Source of the DNA: Cytophagales bacterium
Lineage (GTDB): Bacteria > Bacteroidota > Bacteroidia > Cytophagales > Cyclobacteriaceae
Direction of reading: 5' to 3'
DNA: 9,605 nt
Assembly (NCBI GenBank): GCA_020063545.1
Contig: JAGUUF010000060.1
Location: forward strand, 1 to 9,605
Part shown: positions 1 to 5,296 of the stretch, in pieces
Numbering within the stretch: position 1 is the stretch's first letter
Layout: each line of letters starts with the position of its first letter
The notes under the pieces: model-generated
Told to the model about the DNA's origin: nothing
The model's input: only the letters and a program-made list of their open reading frames with translations
Databases searched by the model: none
Translations under genes and position numbers: made by a program

Positions 1-1146
1 CAGCACCACGGCCAGTACACTTATCGGCAACAGCCACCAAACAAATTTTTTATCAGCAAACAGGATCCCGATGACGAACAGAAAAAAAACAATGGCTCCT
101 CCGTAATACGGGGCCGTGTTCGACTGCGGTCCCCAATACGCGCGGGTAAACGGTGCCAACTGGTTGGCCATGCGCTGATCGCCTGAATTGACCAGGGCTT
201 TGTACACGTTGCTCTCCGTGTTCTGCACCAAGAAGGTTGACGAACTGCCGCCATAGAAACCCGGTATCACCAGTACCAGGGGTTCGGGTATGCCGTTGCT
301 GTACTCGAAGGCATACTCTTTCTGCAGGCCATCGGTAGTTTTTTGTGCGGCCGAAGCTGCCAGTTCTGATTTTCCGCGGATGGAATACCGGCTATATTCG
401 CTTATGCTCCACAACGGCCCGAAAAAACTGCCGACAGCAATCAATGCTGCCGGTATAAGCAACAGCACTGTTTTTGAAAACTCCGGCATTTGCTTTTCGC
501 GGATAGCATAAACCAACTGCACCAATCCGTAGGTTAACACAACCAACAGCAGGTAGTAGGTAATCTGCAGGTGATTTTCGCGCAAGTGCAGCGCAAGCCC
601 GGCAGCGGTAAGGCCGAAACCTGCTGTTTTGTTGTTGGAAAAAGCCAGGTGTATGCCGCCAACTACCAGCGGCATAAAGGCAATGGCCCCGATGCGCGCA
701 TTATGCCCGGCACCAAGCCCGATGATCATATAACTGGATAACCCGAATGCCAGCGCACCGGCAATGGCCAGCCACGGCCTTACCCGAAAGCACAGCAGCA
801 TGATGTAGTAGGCGAGAAAGGCAAGGAAAATATTATTTACCGGGTGCGGAAGCCCAAGCCCGCTAACGGCTTTGATGTAGCGGATGGCCTGGTTGCTCCA
901 CTCTACATTTACCAGGTAAGCCGGCATGCCGCTGAACATGTTGGGTACCCAAAGGCCTTCTTCACCGGTTTGCTGGCGGTAGTCGCGCAGAGCTTTTGCC
1001 GCGCCAAGTGATTGCACAATGTCGTGCTGGTTCAGGGTTTTGTTCTCAAAAAAAACAGGACTAAAGAAGAAAACAGTTACCAGTAAAAAAACAACAACGG
1101 CCAGCAGGTGTGGCCAGATGTGCTGTGAGAAGTTAACGTTTTTCAT
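1..1146 (-). CDS. YfhO-family multi-pass membrane protein (partial, C-terminus missing)
   Basis: An open frame without stops runs from ATG at 1146 off the left edge, giving about 382 N-terminal residues. It starts MKNVNFSQHIW and has a first membrane helix at about residues 13-33. A periplasmic-looking stretch follows with HDIVQS and GLWVPNMFSGMPAY, then many hydrophobic segments (about 105-120, 125-145, 150-170, 195-215, 225-245, 345-362, 366-382). The motifs YSRYSIRGKSEL and IPGFYGGSSS, and the YYGG segment before the later helix, are ones I recall from the large Bacteroidota membrane proteins annotated as YfhO (PF09586), which resemble GT-C-type glycosyltransferases. Full-length members are usually about 800 residues, so roughly half is missing. 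Molecular function is unknown; a role in cell-envelope glycan modification is family-level inference. It lies 53 bp downstream of moaA on the same strand with no terminator between, so readthrough is possible. No Shine-Dalgarno is seen. Confidence 0.82.
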   Translation of the reverse strand, partial: MKNVNFSQHIWPHLLAVVVFLLVTVFFFSPVFFENKTLNQHDIVQSLGAAKALRDYRQQTGEEGLWVPNMFSGMPAYLVNVEWSNQAIRYIKAVSGLGLPHPVNNIFLAFLAYYIMLLCFRVRPWLAIAGALAFGLSSYMIIGLGAGHNARIGAIAFMPLVVGGIHLAFSNNKTAGFGLTAAGLALHLRENHLQITYYLLLVVLTYGLVQLVYAIREKQMPEFSKTVLLLIPAALIAVGSFFGPLWSISEYSRYSIRGKSELAASAAQKTTDGLQKEYAFEYSNGIPEPLVLVIPGFYGGSSSTFLVQNTESNVYKALVNSGDQRMANQLAPFTRAYWGPQSNTAPYYGGAIVFFLFVIGILFADKKFVWWLLPISVLAVVL

Positions 1147-1166
1147 GGGCGCAGAAGATGGGCGCA
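1147..1166 (-). repeat. Short direct repeat just upstream of the YfhO gene start
   Basis: On the minus strand TGCGCCC occurs twice with a 13-base period (1166-1160 and 1153-1147), the second copy touching the ATG. The first copy is part of TATTTTGCGCCC, which resembles the TAnnTTTGC core of Bacteroidota promoters but is one base short between TA and TTTG. It may mark a promoter for the YfhO gene or be chance. Confidence 0.25.
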
Positions 1167-1199
1167 AAATAGCAGTTAAAATCTGTTTTGACTACCGGG

Positions 1200-2201
1200 T
1201 TAACCCCCGATGGTTGACATGGATTCGTGAACGGGCGTGTTTGCGGTACGCTGCTGTTCGGCTTCAAACCCGTTTTTCGGGCGGTGGGCAAAGGCATGCA
1301 TGAGTTTCTGTTCGATTTGATCATCGCTGCAGCCTGTACGCATCAGGTCGCGGATGTTCAGCACGCCATCATCGTACAGGCAGGTTTTTAATATTCCCTG
1401 TGCGGTTACCCGGATGCGGTTGCACGTTCCGCAAAACGTGCGGCTGAAGGCCGCGATGATGCCGATGTCGCCATGGTACCCGGGCACCTTGTAGTTTGAT
1501 GCGGTTGAATTATCGGGATCGTTGATTTTTTGAAGGGTTGGATAAGCTTCCGTTATGTAGCTGAGAATTTTCCTGTGTGTCCACGTTAAAACCGGGTAGT
1601 GGGCGCCTTCGCCATTGAAGGGCATTTCTTCGATAAAGCGAACGGAGATATCCCGGTGTTTGGTAAGTTCAACCAGCGGTAAGATGTCGTCAATATTTTT
1701 CCCGTCCATAACTACCGCATTGATCTTTACGGGAATCTGATTTTCAATAAGCAATTCAAGTGTGTTCATTACGGAGTCGAACGCATCGCGGAGGGTAATC
1801 TGCTTAAACCGTTCGCGGTTCAGCGTATCCAGGCTAAGGTTCACAGAAGCAATACCCAGTGCTTTCAGATCACTTATGTAAGGAGCGGTAAGTACTCCGT
1901 TGGTGGTGAGGTGCAGGCAGGTTATTCCGGGTACAGCGCTGATTTTCCTGATCAGTTTCATTAAATCGGTTCGCACAAAAGGCTCGCCACCGGTAAGGCG
2001 CACTTTCGTAATTCCCATGCCGGCCAGCAGGGTAACCAGGCGCTCGATTTCTTCAAAACTCAACAGTTCTTTTTTGGGCAGGTAGCGAATGCCTTCTTCG
2101 GGCATGCAGTAAAAGCAACGCAGGTTGCAGCGGTCGGTAACGGAAAGCCGCAGGTAGTTGAGCGGCCGGTTGTGGTTATCGTATAGTTGGGGCGATTTCA
2201 C
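1200..2201 (-). CDS. moaA: GTP 3',8-cyclase MoaA (radical SAM)
   Basis: MoaA carries out the first step of molybdenum cofactor synthesis, the radical-SAM rearrangement of GTP to 3',8-cyclo-GTP, which MoaC then converts to cyclic pyranopterin monophosphate. The 333-residue protein matches the family length. The N-terminal radical-SAM cluster motif is CNLRCFYC (Cys25, Cys29, Cys32), followed by the SAM-binding GGEP (71-74). The second, GTP-binding iron-sulfur cluster is FCGTCNRIR plus a later cysteine (Cys257, Cys260, Cys274, spacing C-x2-C-x13-C). The C-terminus ends in Gly-Gly, as expected for MoaA. The start is GTG at 2201: an in-frame TAA lies 12 bases upstream (2213-2211), and the next in-frame ATG falls inside the first cluster motif. 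The enzyme is cytoplasmic and oxygen-sensitive. The gene is divergent from moaD with 69 bp between starts. Confidence 0.97.
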   Translation of the reverse strand: MKSPQLYDNHNRPLNYLRLSVTDRCNLRCFYCMPEEGIRYLPKKELLSFEEIERLVTLLAGMGITKVRLTGGEPFVRTDLMKLIRKISAVPGITCLHLTTNGVLTAPYISDLKALGIASVNLSLDTLNRERFKQITLRDAFDSVMNTLELLIENQIPVKINAVVMDGKNIDDILPLVELTKHRDISVRFIEEMPFNGEGAHYPVLTWTHRKILSYITEAYPTLQKINDPDNSTASNYKVPGYHGDIGIIAAFSRTFCGTCNRIRVTAQGILKTCLYDDGVLNIRDLMRTGCSDDQIEQKLMHAFAHRPKNGFEAEQQRTANTPVHESMSTIGG

Positions 2202-2270
2202 GGGAATCAGTTAAACACGCAATCAAACCGAATTCCTAAATTTAAGTCTTTTCGGTGTAATGGAACGCTT
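2202..2270. promoter_or_regulatory. Divergent moaA/moaD intergenic region, candidate promoters
   Basis: These 69 bp separate the start codons of moaA (minus) and moaD (plus), so they should hold both promoters. The self-complementary TAAATTTA at 2237-2244 is one base off the TAnnTTTG -7 consensus on either strand. No good -33 TTTG lies at the usual 19-21 base spacing in either direction, so the call is weak. No riboswitch-sized leader fits here. Confidence 0.22.
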
Positions 2271-2513
2271 ATGAAATGTGTGGTTAAGGCTTTTGGTATT
2301 TCGCGCGAAATGGTAGGGCAACGGGAAGTGGTAATGGAATTGGAGAATGGTTGCACGGCAGGCAGGTTAAAGGCCTCCCTCTATGCCCGGTATCCCCGGC
2401 TTCAAAACCTACGGTCGCTTTTTATTGCGGTAAACGGCCGGTATGCTGACGATGGCCAGCCTATTGCCGAGGGCGATGAAATTGCGCTGATTCCCCCGGT
2501 TAGCGGTGGGTAG
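2271..2513 (+). CDS. moaD: Molybdopterin synthase small subunit MoaD (sulfur carrier)
   Basis: MoaD is the ubiquitin-fold sulfur carrier of molybdopterin synthase. Its C-terminal glycine is adenylated and then converted to a thiocarboxylate that donates sulfur to cyclic pyranopterin monophosphate. The 80-residue protein is of normal size. It shows the beta-grasp features AVNGRYAD (about 53-60), EGDEIALIPPVSGG at the end, and the required terminal Gly-Gly (79-80). The ATG at 2271 is preferred because the open frame upstream has only a TTG start inside moaA, and starting there would add 28 residues unlike the family; the first residues MKCVVKAFG look like the expected first beta strand. An ATG at 2260 is out of frame. 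It forms a block with moaE, 97 bp downstream. No gene for its activating enzyme MoeB is seen in the window. Confidence 0.93.
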   Translation: MKCVVKAFGISREMVGQREVVMELENGCTAGRLKASLYARYPRLQNLRSLFIAVNGRYADDGQPIAEGDEIALIPPVSGG

Positions 2514-2535
2514 AAAAAAGGTTGGGGCCCTGCCA

Positions 2536-2565
2536 TTGAAATTTGATTTCGTTTTTCTACTTTCA
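2536..2565 (+). promoter_or_regulatory. Candidate Bacteroidota-type promoter upstream of moaE
   Basis: TTG at 2536-2538 is followed after 19 bases by TACTTTCA at 2558-2565. This has the spacing of the Bacteroidota promoter (TTTG-N19-21-TAnnTTTG), with two mismatches in the -7 element. Transcription would start near 2571 and leave a leader of about 40 bases before moaE. It could let moaE be expressed independently of moaD across the 97-bp gap. The evidence is pattern only. Confidence 0.28.
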
Positions 2566-2610
2566 ACGCATCCTTCCTAAGCATGAATCGTTTTACCCAA
2601 CCTTCAGATA

Positions 2611-3042
2611 ATGATTAAAATTACAGAGAAGCCAATCGACATTCAGAAGGTAATTGATGCCACCTCGAGCCTGGGTGCCGGGGCCGTGAATGTCTTTATC
2701 GGAACTGTCCGCAACACTGCCCACGGCAAAAACGTGGTGTGGCTGGAGTATGAGTGCTACGAGTCGATGGCCGTAGCCGAAATCCGTAAAATTATGGATG
2801 AGGCCGCGCACCGCTGGCCTCTGCTGGGTGCAGCGGTGAGCCATCGGGTGGGTACCCTTAAACCGGGCGAAGTATCGGTGGCTATTGCGGTTTCGGCCCC
2901 GCACCGCAAAGATTCCTTCGAGGCGTGCCAGTTTATTATTGACACCTTAAAAGTTAAGGTGCCCATCTGGAAGAAGGAGATCTTCGAAGATGGCGAAGAG
3001 TGGATCAGCGCCCAGCCCAATATGGAGAAATCCTACAACTGA
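2611..3042 (+). CDS. moaE: Molybdopterin synthase catalytic subunit MoaE
   Basis: MoaE is the large subunit of the heterotetrameric molybdopterin synthase. It binds cyclic pyranopterin monophosphate and takes sulfur from the MoaD thiocarboxylate tail inserted in its active site. The 143-residue protein is of family length. Family signatures in order are GAVNVFIGTVRN (24-35), LEYECYESMA (45-54), SHRVGTLKPGEVSV (77-90), APHRKDSFEAC (96-106) and LKVKVPIWKKE (113-123). The two active-site lysines of the E. coli enzyme (LK and WK, seven residues apart) correspond to Lys114 and Lys121. It starts at ATG 2611 without a visible Shine-Dalgarno. Its 3' end overlaps by 10 bp, tail to tail, with a predicted small membrane protein on the other strand, and no clear terminator follows it. 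Confidence 0.96.
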   Translation: MIKITEKPIDIQKVIDATSSLGAGAVNVFIGTVRNTAHGKNVVWLEYECYESMAVAEIRKIMDEAAHRWPLLGAAVSHRVGTLKPGEVSVAIAVSAPHRKDSFEACQFIIDTLKVKVPIWKKEIFEDGEEWISAQPNMEKSYN

Positions 3043-3158
3043 TTAACCAGGATAATAGCAGCCGTAACAAGCGTAACGGCTATCACAAAACTGGCAATGG
3101 CCAACACCACCAGGTCGCGGCCGATGGGATTGATGTAGGGCTTGGAGAGTGTTTTCAT
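3033..3158 (-). CDS. Predicted 41-residue single-pass membrane protein
   Basis: The frame runs from ATG at 3158 to TAG at 3033-3035 on the minus strand and encodes 41 residues. The first 14 are polar and slightly basic (MKTLSKPYINPIGR); then an uninterrupted hydrophobic run from about residue 16 to 38 (LVVLAIASFV onwards) is followed by NQL. The layout is that of a small inner-membrane protein with a cytoplasmic N-terminus. I do not recognise a family. The last 10 bp overlap the 3' end of moaE tail to tail. It lies 247 bp downstream of mobA on the same strand, so it is probably transcribed separately or as a long readthrough. A weak -7-like TAGCGTTG sits upstream at 3187-3180 without a matching -33. 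A well-formed membrane helix in otherwise empty sequence argues for a real gene, but chance is not excluded. Confidence 0.5.
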   Translation of the reverse strand: MKTLSKPYINPIGRDLVVLAIASFVIAVTLVTAAIILVNQL

Positions 3159-3405
3159 AAACCAACTATTTTTTTCAGACAACGCTAAGGTACCCATAAC
3201 CGTATCGTTTTTTGGTGCGATGTAAGGAATTGTACCATGCGTTTATTCACCTGACTGAATTGGCGGCTGATTGATAGGCAGATAGCCGAGAAAATTTTTT
3301 TCAACTTATTGTGGGTAGCGGTATAGCCTTATTGATTAGATACTTACGCTTAATTAATTAATATGCTGGTTACATTAAGGGCGGTTTTAACGTGTGCACG
3401 CTGAT
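3159..3405. other. Intergenic region between the small membrane ORF and mobA
   Basis: This is the largest gap in the window and is AT-rich toward its right half. It holds no convincing ORF or RNA gene. I see only a weak hairpin followed by a T-run on the plus strand (3264-3301), the palindrome TTAATTAATTAA near 3350-3361 and a CGTGTGCACG patch near 3391-3400. It should contain the 3' end of the mobA transcript and the promoter of the small ORF, but neither can be placed with confidence. Confidence 0.5.
3264..3301 (+). terminator. Weak hairpin with T-run downstream of moaE
   Basis: CGGCT at 3264-3268 can pair with AGCCG at 3284-3288 across a 15-base loop. It is followed by GAGAAAA and a run of T's from 3295. 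This could end plus-strand transcription coming from moaD-moaE about 220 bp upstream. The stem is only 5 bp and the T-run does not follow directly, so the call is tentative. Confidence 0.22.
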
Positions 3406-3996
3406 TCATTTGCAGGGTTTGTTGCGCTGTAAGGTTTTCCTGAATTGTTCTAAATCTTCTGGGGTATTGATGTTGACCAGGTACGTTGGATCGGGTACAG
3501 TAAGAACCTGCACAGGATTGTTCAGTAAAAATTCGCGGGGGCTCTTTCCGCCTTTATTATAGTAGTCAAGTAACTGTTTACCCGCAACAGGCTCCCATAT
3601 GGTTACCAGTGGTTCGGGTTGTTTGCCCGTGGAATCGTAAAAACAGGTTGCCGATTTCTCCGGATTTCTACCAGCTACAAGCGTGGCAATAAGTGTTGCA
3701 TCAATATTGGGCATATCCACGGGCACCGTCAGCCATGCCGCTGCCGGTTGCTGGTGGAATGCGGTTAGAATTCCGTTTAAGGGTCCGGCAACTTCAAAGG
3801 TATCGGTAAGCACAGGTATTGTACTGCCGGGTATGGTACGGCCGGAAATAAAAACCGTGCTGCAAAAAGGCATCAGCAGGTTTGAAAGATGTACGTACTG
3901 CGGTTTTTCAGCGTACCGAATTGTGCTTTTATCAACACCCATGCGCGAGCTGCTGCCACCTGCCAGGATAAGTCCGTTAAGGAGGGGCTTATTCAT
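3406..3996 (-). CDS. mobA: Molybdenum cofactor guanylyltransferase MobA
   Basis: MobA transfers GMP from GTP to Mo-molybdopterin, giving the guanine dinucleotide form; some Bacteroidota homologues could instead act as cytidylyltransferase (MocA-like), which sequence alone does not settle. The 196-residue protein matches the E. coli length (194). It has the nucleotidyltransferase motif LAGGSSSRMGVDKS (11-24), GPLNGI (71-76), the metal-binding-type VPVDMPN (91-97) and the C-terminal NINTPEDL (175-182). The ATG at 3996 is chosen because it puts the nucleotide motif at the usual distance from the N-terminus; an open frame extends 21 codons further upstream to 4059 but lies inside the channel gene. 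The start overlaps the end of the channel gene by 8 bp (ATGAATAA), implying translational coupling as the third gene of moaC-channel-mobA. No hairpin terminator is evident directly downstream. Confidence 0.9.
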   Translation of the reverse strand: MNKPLLNGLILAGGSSSRMGVDKSTIRYAEKPQYVHLSNLLMPFCSTVFISGRTIPGSTIPVLTDTFEVAGPLNGILTAFHQQPAAAWLTVPVDMPNIDATLIATLVAGRNPEKSATCFYDSTGKQPEPLVTIWEPVAGKQLLDYYNKGGKSPREFLLNNPVQVLTVPDPTYLVNINTPEDLEQFRKTLQRNKPCK

Positions 3997-4786
3997 GGAA
4001 TTCCTTTCCGCAATGCGGGCAGGTGTGTTTTTTTGAACGAGGGCTGTGCAGCAATTCAAAAAAACCCGATGACAGGATACCGGCCGGCAATGCCAGCAGC
4101 CCTACACCGGCAATGGCAAACAACCCGCCTAGAAAACGCCCGAGGGGTGTAGCGGGAACCATATCGCCATACCCTACCGTAGTAATGGTGGCAATTCCCC
4201 ACCACATGGTATCGGGTATGCTGGTAAATTTACCGGGCTGGTTGCCGCGTTCAACATAGAACATGATGGTGGAGATGATGACCAGTATAAAAAAAATAAA
4301 CAGAATGCTCAGGATGAGTTGTTCTTTTCGCTCGTAAATAACTTTTCTGAAAACAACCAGTGCTTCCATGTACCGGGCAACTTTAAACATCCGGAACAAT
4401 GCCATTAACCTGAACATCCGGAGGAACCGTAAATCCAGCGGAAGGAACGTGAGGTAAAACGGCAGAAAGGCCAGCAGGTCAATAATGGCCATCGGTGTTT
4501 TTATGTAGTTAAGCCTGCCGGTAACCGGGTGCTTGTATTTCGGATTTTCTACAATCGAATAAATGCGCAGCAGGTATTCAATCGTAAAAAGGATAACCGA
4601 AAATATTTCGAAATGATAAAATAAGTCACCATACTGTTTACCGATGGCATCAACGGAGTTTAACAGGATGGCCAGAATGTTCAGTATAATTATGGTAATG
4701 AGGAACACTTCAAAGAACCGCTCCAATGCACCCCCTTTTTCGGTGGGTTCAAGTGTCAGGTAAATCCGCTTTCGGAATGTATTCAT
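3989..4786 (-). CDS. Voltage-gated potassium channel family protein (6 TM, TVGYGD filter)
   Basis: This is a 265-residue ion-transport (PF00520-type) inner-membrane protein. Predicted helices: S1 about 26-44, S2 57-77, S3 98-116, S4 117-140, S5 156-178, pore helix and filter 192-208, S6 216-241. S4 carries regularly spaced arginines (Arg120, Arg123, Arg126, Arg132), the mark of a voltage sensor. The filter ITTVGYGD (201-208) indicates potassium selectivity. The C-terminus has a short cytoplasmic tail with CPHC (Cys256, Cys259) flanked by His254 and His264, a possible metal-binding knuckle. Residues 1-25 are cytoplasmic. The gene is fully enclosed in a Moco operon: its ATG overlaps the moaC stop by 4 bp (ATGA, 4783-4786) and its stop overlaps the mobA start by 8 bp. 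A functional link to Moco is not evident from the sequence and may be only co-expression. Confidence 0.93.
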   Translation of the reverse strand: MNTFRKRIYLTLEPTEKGGALERFFEVFLITIIILNILAILLNSVDAIGKQYGDLFYHFEIFSVILFTIEYLLRIYSIVENPKYKHPVTGRLNYIKTPMAIIDLLAFLPFYLTFLPLDLRFLRMFRLMALFRMFKVARYMEALVVFRKVIYERKEQLILSILFIFFILVIISTIMFYVERGNQPGKFTSIPDTMWWGIATITTVGYGDMVPATPLGRFLGGLFAIAGVGLLALPAGILSSGFFELLHSPRSKKHTCPHCGKEFHE

Positions 4787-5265
4787 GGGTTTCGTTTAAA
4801 ATCTTTTTTACCACCTGTCTTCTCCATCAGCTTGATTTCGGTAATCACAATGTTGTGCGACAAGGCCTTGCACATATCGTAAACGGTTAAAGCAGCAATG
4901 CTTACAGCGGTTAATGCTTCCATTTCAACCCCCGTTTTACCCGAAACGGAAACCGTTGCGTCAATAACGAAAGCATTTTTGGTGGTGGTAATCCGGATGG
5001 TGCAGTCCTCCAGTCCGATTGGGTGCGCCAGCGGGATGAGGTCAGCGGTTTTTTTTGCGCCCATGGTGCCTGCAAGAATGGCCGTTTGAAACACCGGGCC
5101 TTTTTTGGTAACCAGTTCCTGGTGCTGAATCAGTTTTAAAATTCCGGGGCCAACTTCAACCACGGCCCGGGCGCTGGCGGTACGTTTGGTGACGGGCTTG
5201 CCGGAGACATCCACCATTTGTGGATTGCCCGACCTGTCGGTGTGGGTTAATTTTTTAACTTTCAT
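4783..5265 (-). CDS. moaC: Cyclic pyranopterin monophosphate synthase MoaC
   Basis: MoaC converts the MoaA product 3',8-cyclo-GTP into cyclic pyranopterin monophosphate. The 160-residue protein is of family length. Family motifs visible are MVDVSGKPVTKRTA (17-30), KKGPVFQTAILAGTMGAKKT (54-73), DLIPLAHP (75-82), SGKTGVEMEALTAVS (108-122) and VYDMCKAL (128-135), with the C-terminal EKTGGK. Likely active-site residues by comparison with the E. coli protein are Lys54 or Lys55, His81, Asp130 and Lys133. The usual LIPLCHP motif has Ala80 in place of cysteine; that cysteine is not among the catalytic residues I know, so activity is probably kept. It is first of the minus-strand operon moaC-channel-mobA. 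A perfect TAnnTTTG -7 element lies 14 bp upstream of its start. Confidence 0.96.
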   Translation of the reverse strand: MKVKKLTHTDRSGNPQMVDVSGKPVTKRTASARAVVEVGPGILKLIQHQELVTKKGPVFQTAILAGTMGAKKTADLIPLAHPIGLEDCTIRITTTKNAFVIDATVSVSGKTGVEMEALTAVSIAALTVYDMCKALSHNIVITEIKLMEKTGGKKDFKRNP

Positions 5266-5272
5266 GCACCCG

Positions 5273-5287
5273 TTAACTCAAAGTTAA
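5273..5287. repeat. Inverted repeat in the moaC/moeA divergent spacer
   Basis: TTAACT (5273-5278) and AGTTAA (5282-5287) form perfect 6-bp arms around a 3-base centre. The right arm overlaps the candidate moaC -7 element. In a 31-bp divergent spacer, such a repeat could be an operator contacted by a dimeric regulator, or simply a by-product of AT-rich promoter sequence. Confidence 0.4.
5279..5286 (-). promoter_or_regulatory. Candidate -7 promoter element for moaC
   Basis: On the minus strand the spacer reads TAACTTTG, an exact match to the Bacteroidota TAnnTTTG element. A start site 5-7 bases downstream would give a leader of only about 8 bases before the moaC ATG. No -33 TTTG is found at 19-21 bases, where the sequence is already moeA coding. 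The same octamer precedes ffh. Confidence 0.4.
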
Positions 5288-5296
5288 TAATTATTC

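Noticed and set aside
2187..2270. An N-terminal extension of MoaD starting at TTG 2187
   Set aside because: The added residues lie over the moaA start and are unlike MoaD; ATG 2271 gives the normal 80-residue protein.
2202..2270. A molybdenum cofactor riboswitch upstream of moaA
   Set aside because: Only 69 bp separate moaA and moaD; the known Moco RNA motif is longer and no matching stem set is visible.
2583..2618. An 11-codon frame (MNRFTQPSDND) whose stop overlaps the moaE start
   Set aside because: It is very short, lacks a visible ribosome binding site and has no attenuator structure around it. Overlapping micro-ORFs of this size are expected by chance.
3349..3361. TTAATTAATTAA palindrome as an operator or origin element
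   Set aside because: Low-complexity AT sequence of a kind expected by chance in an AT-rich gap, with no further repeats around it.
3997..4059. A 21-residue N-terminal extension of MobA
   Set aside because: It lies entirely inside the channel gene and would push the nucleotide-binding motif away from its usual position near the N-terminus.
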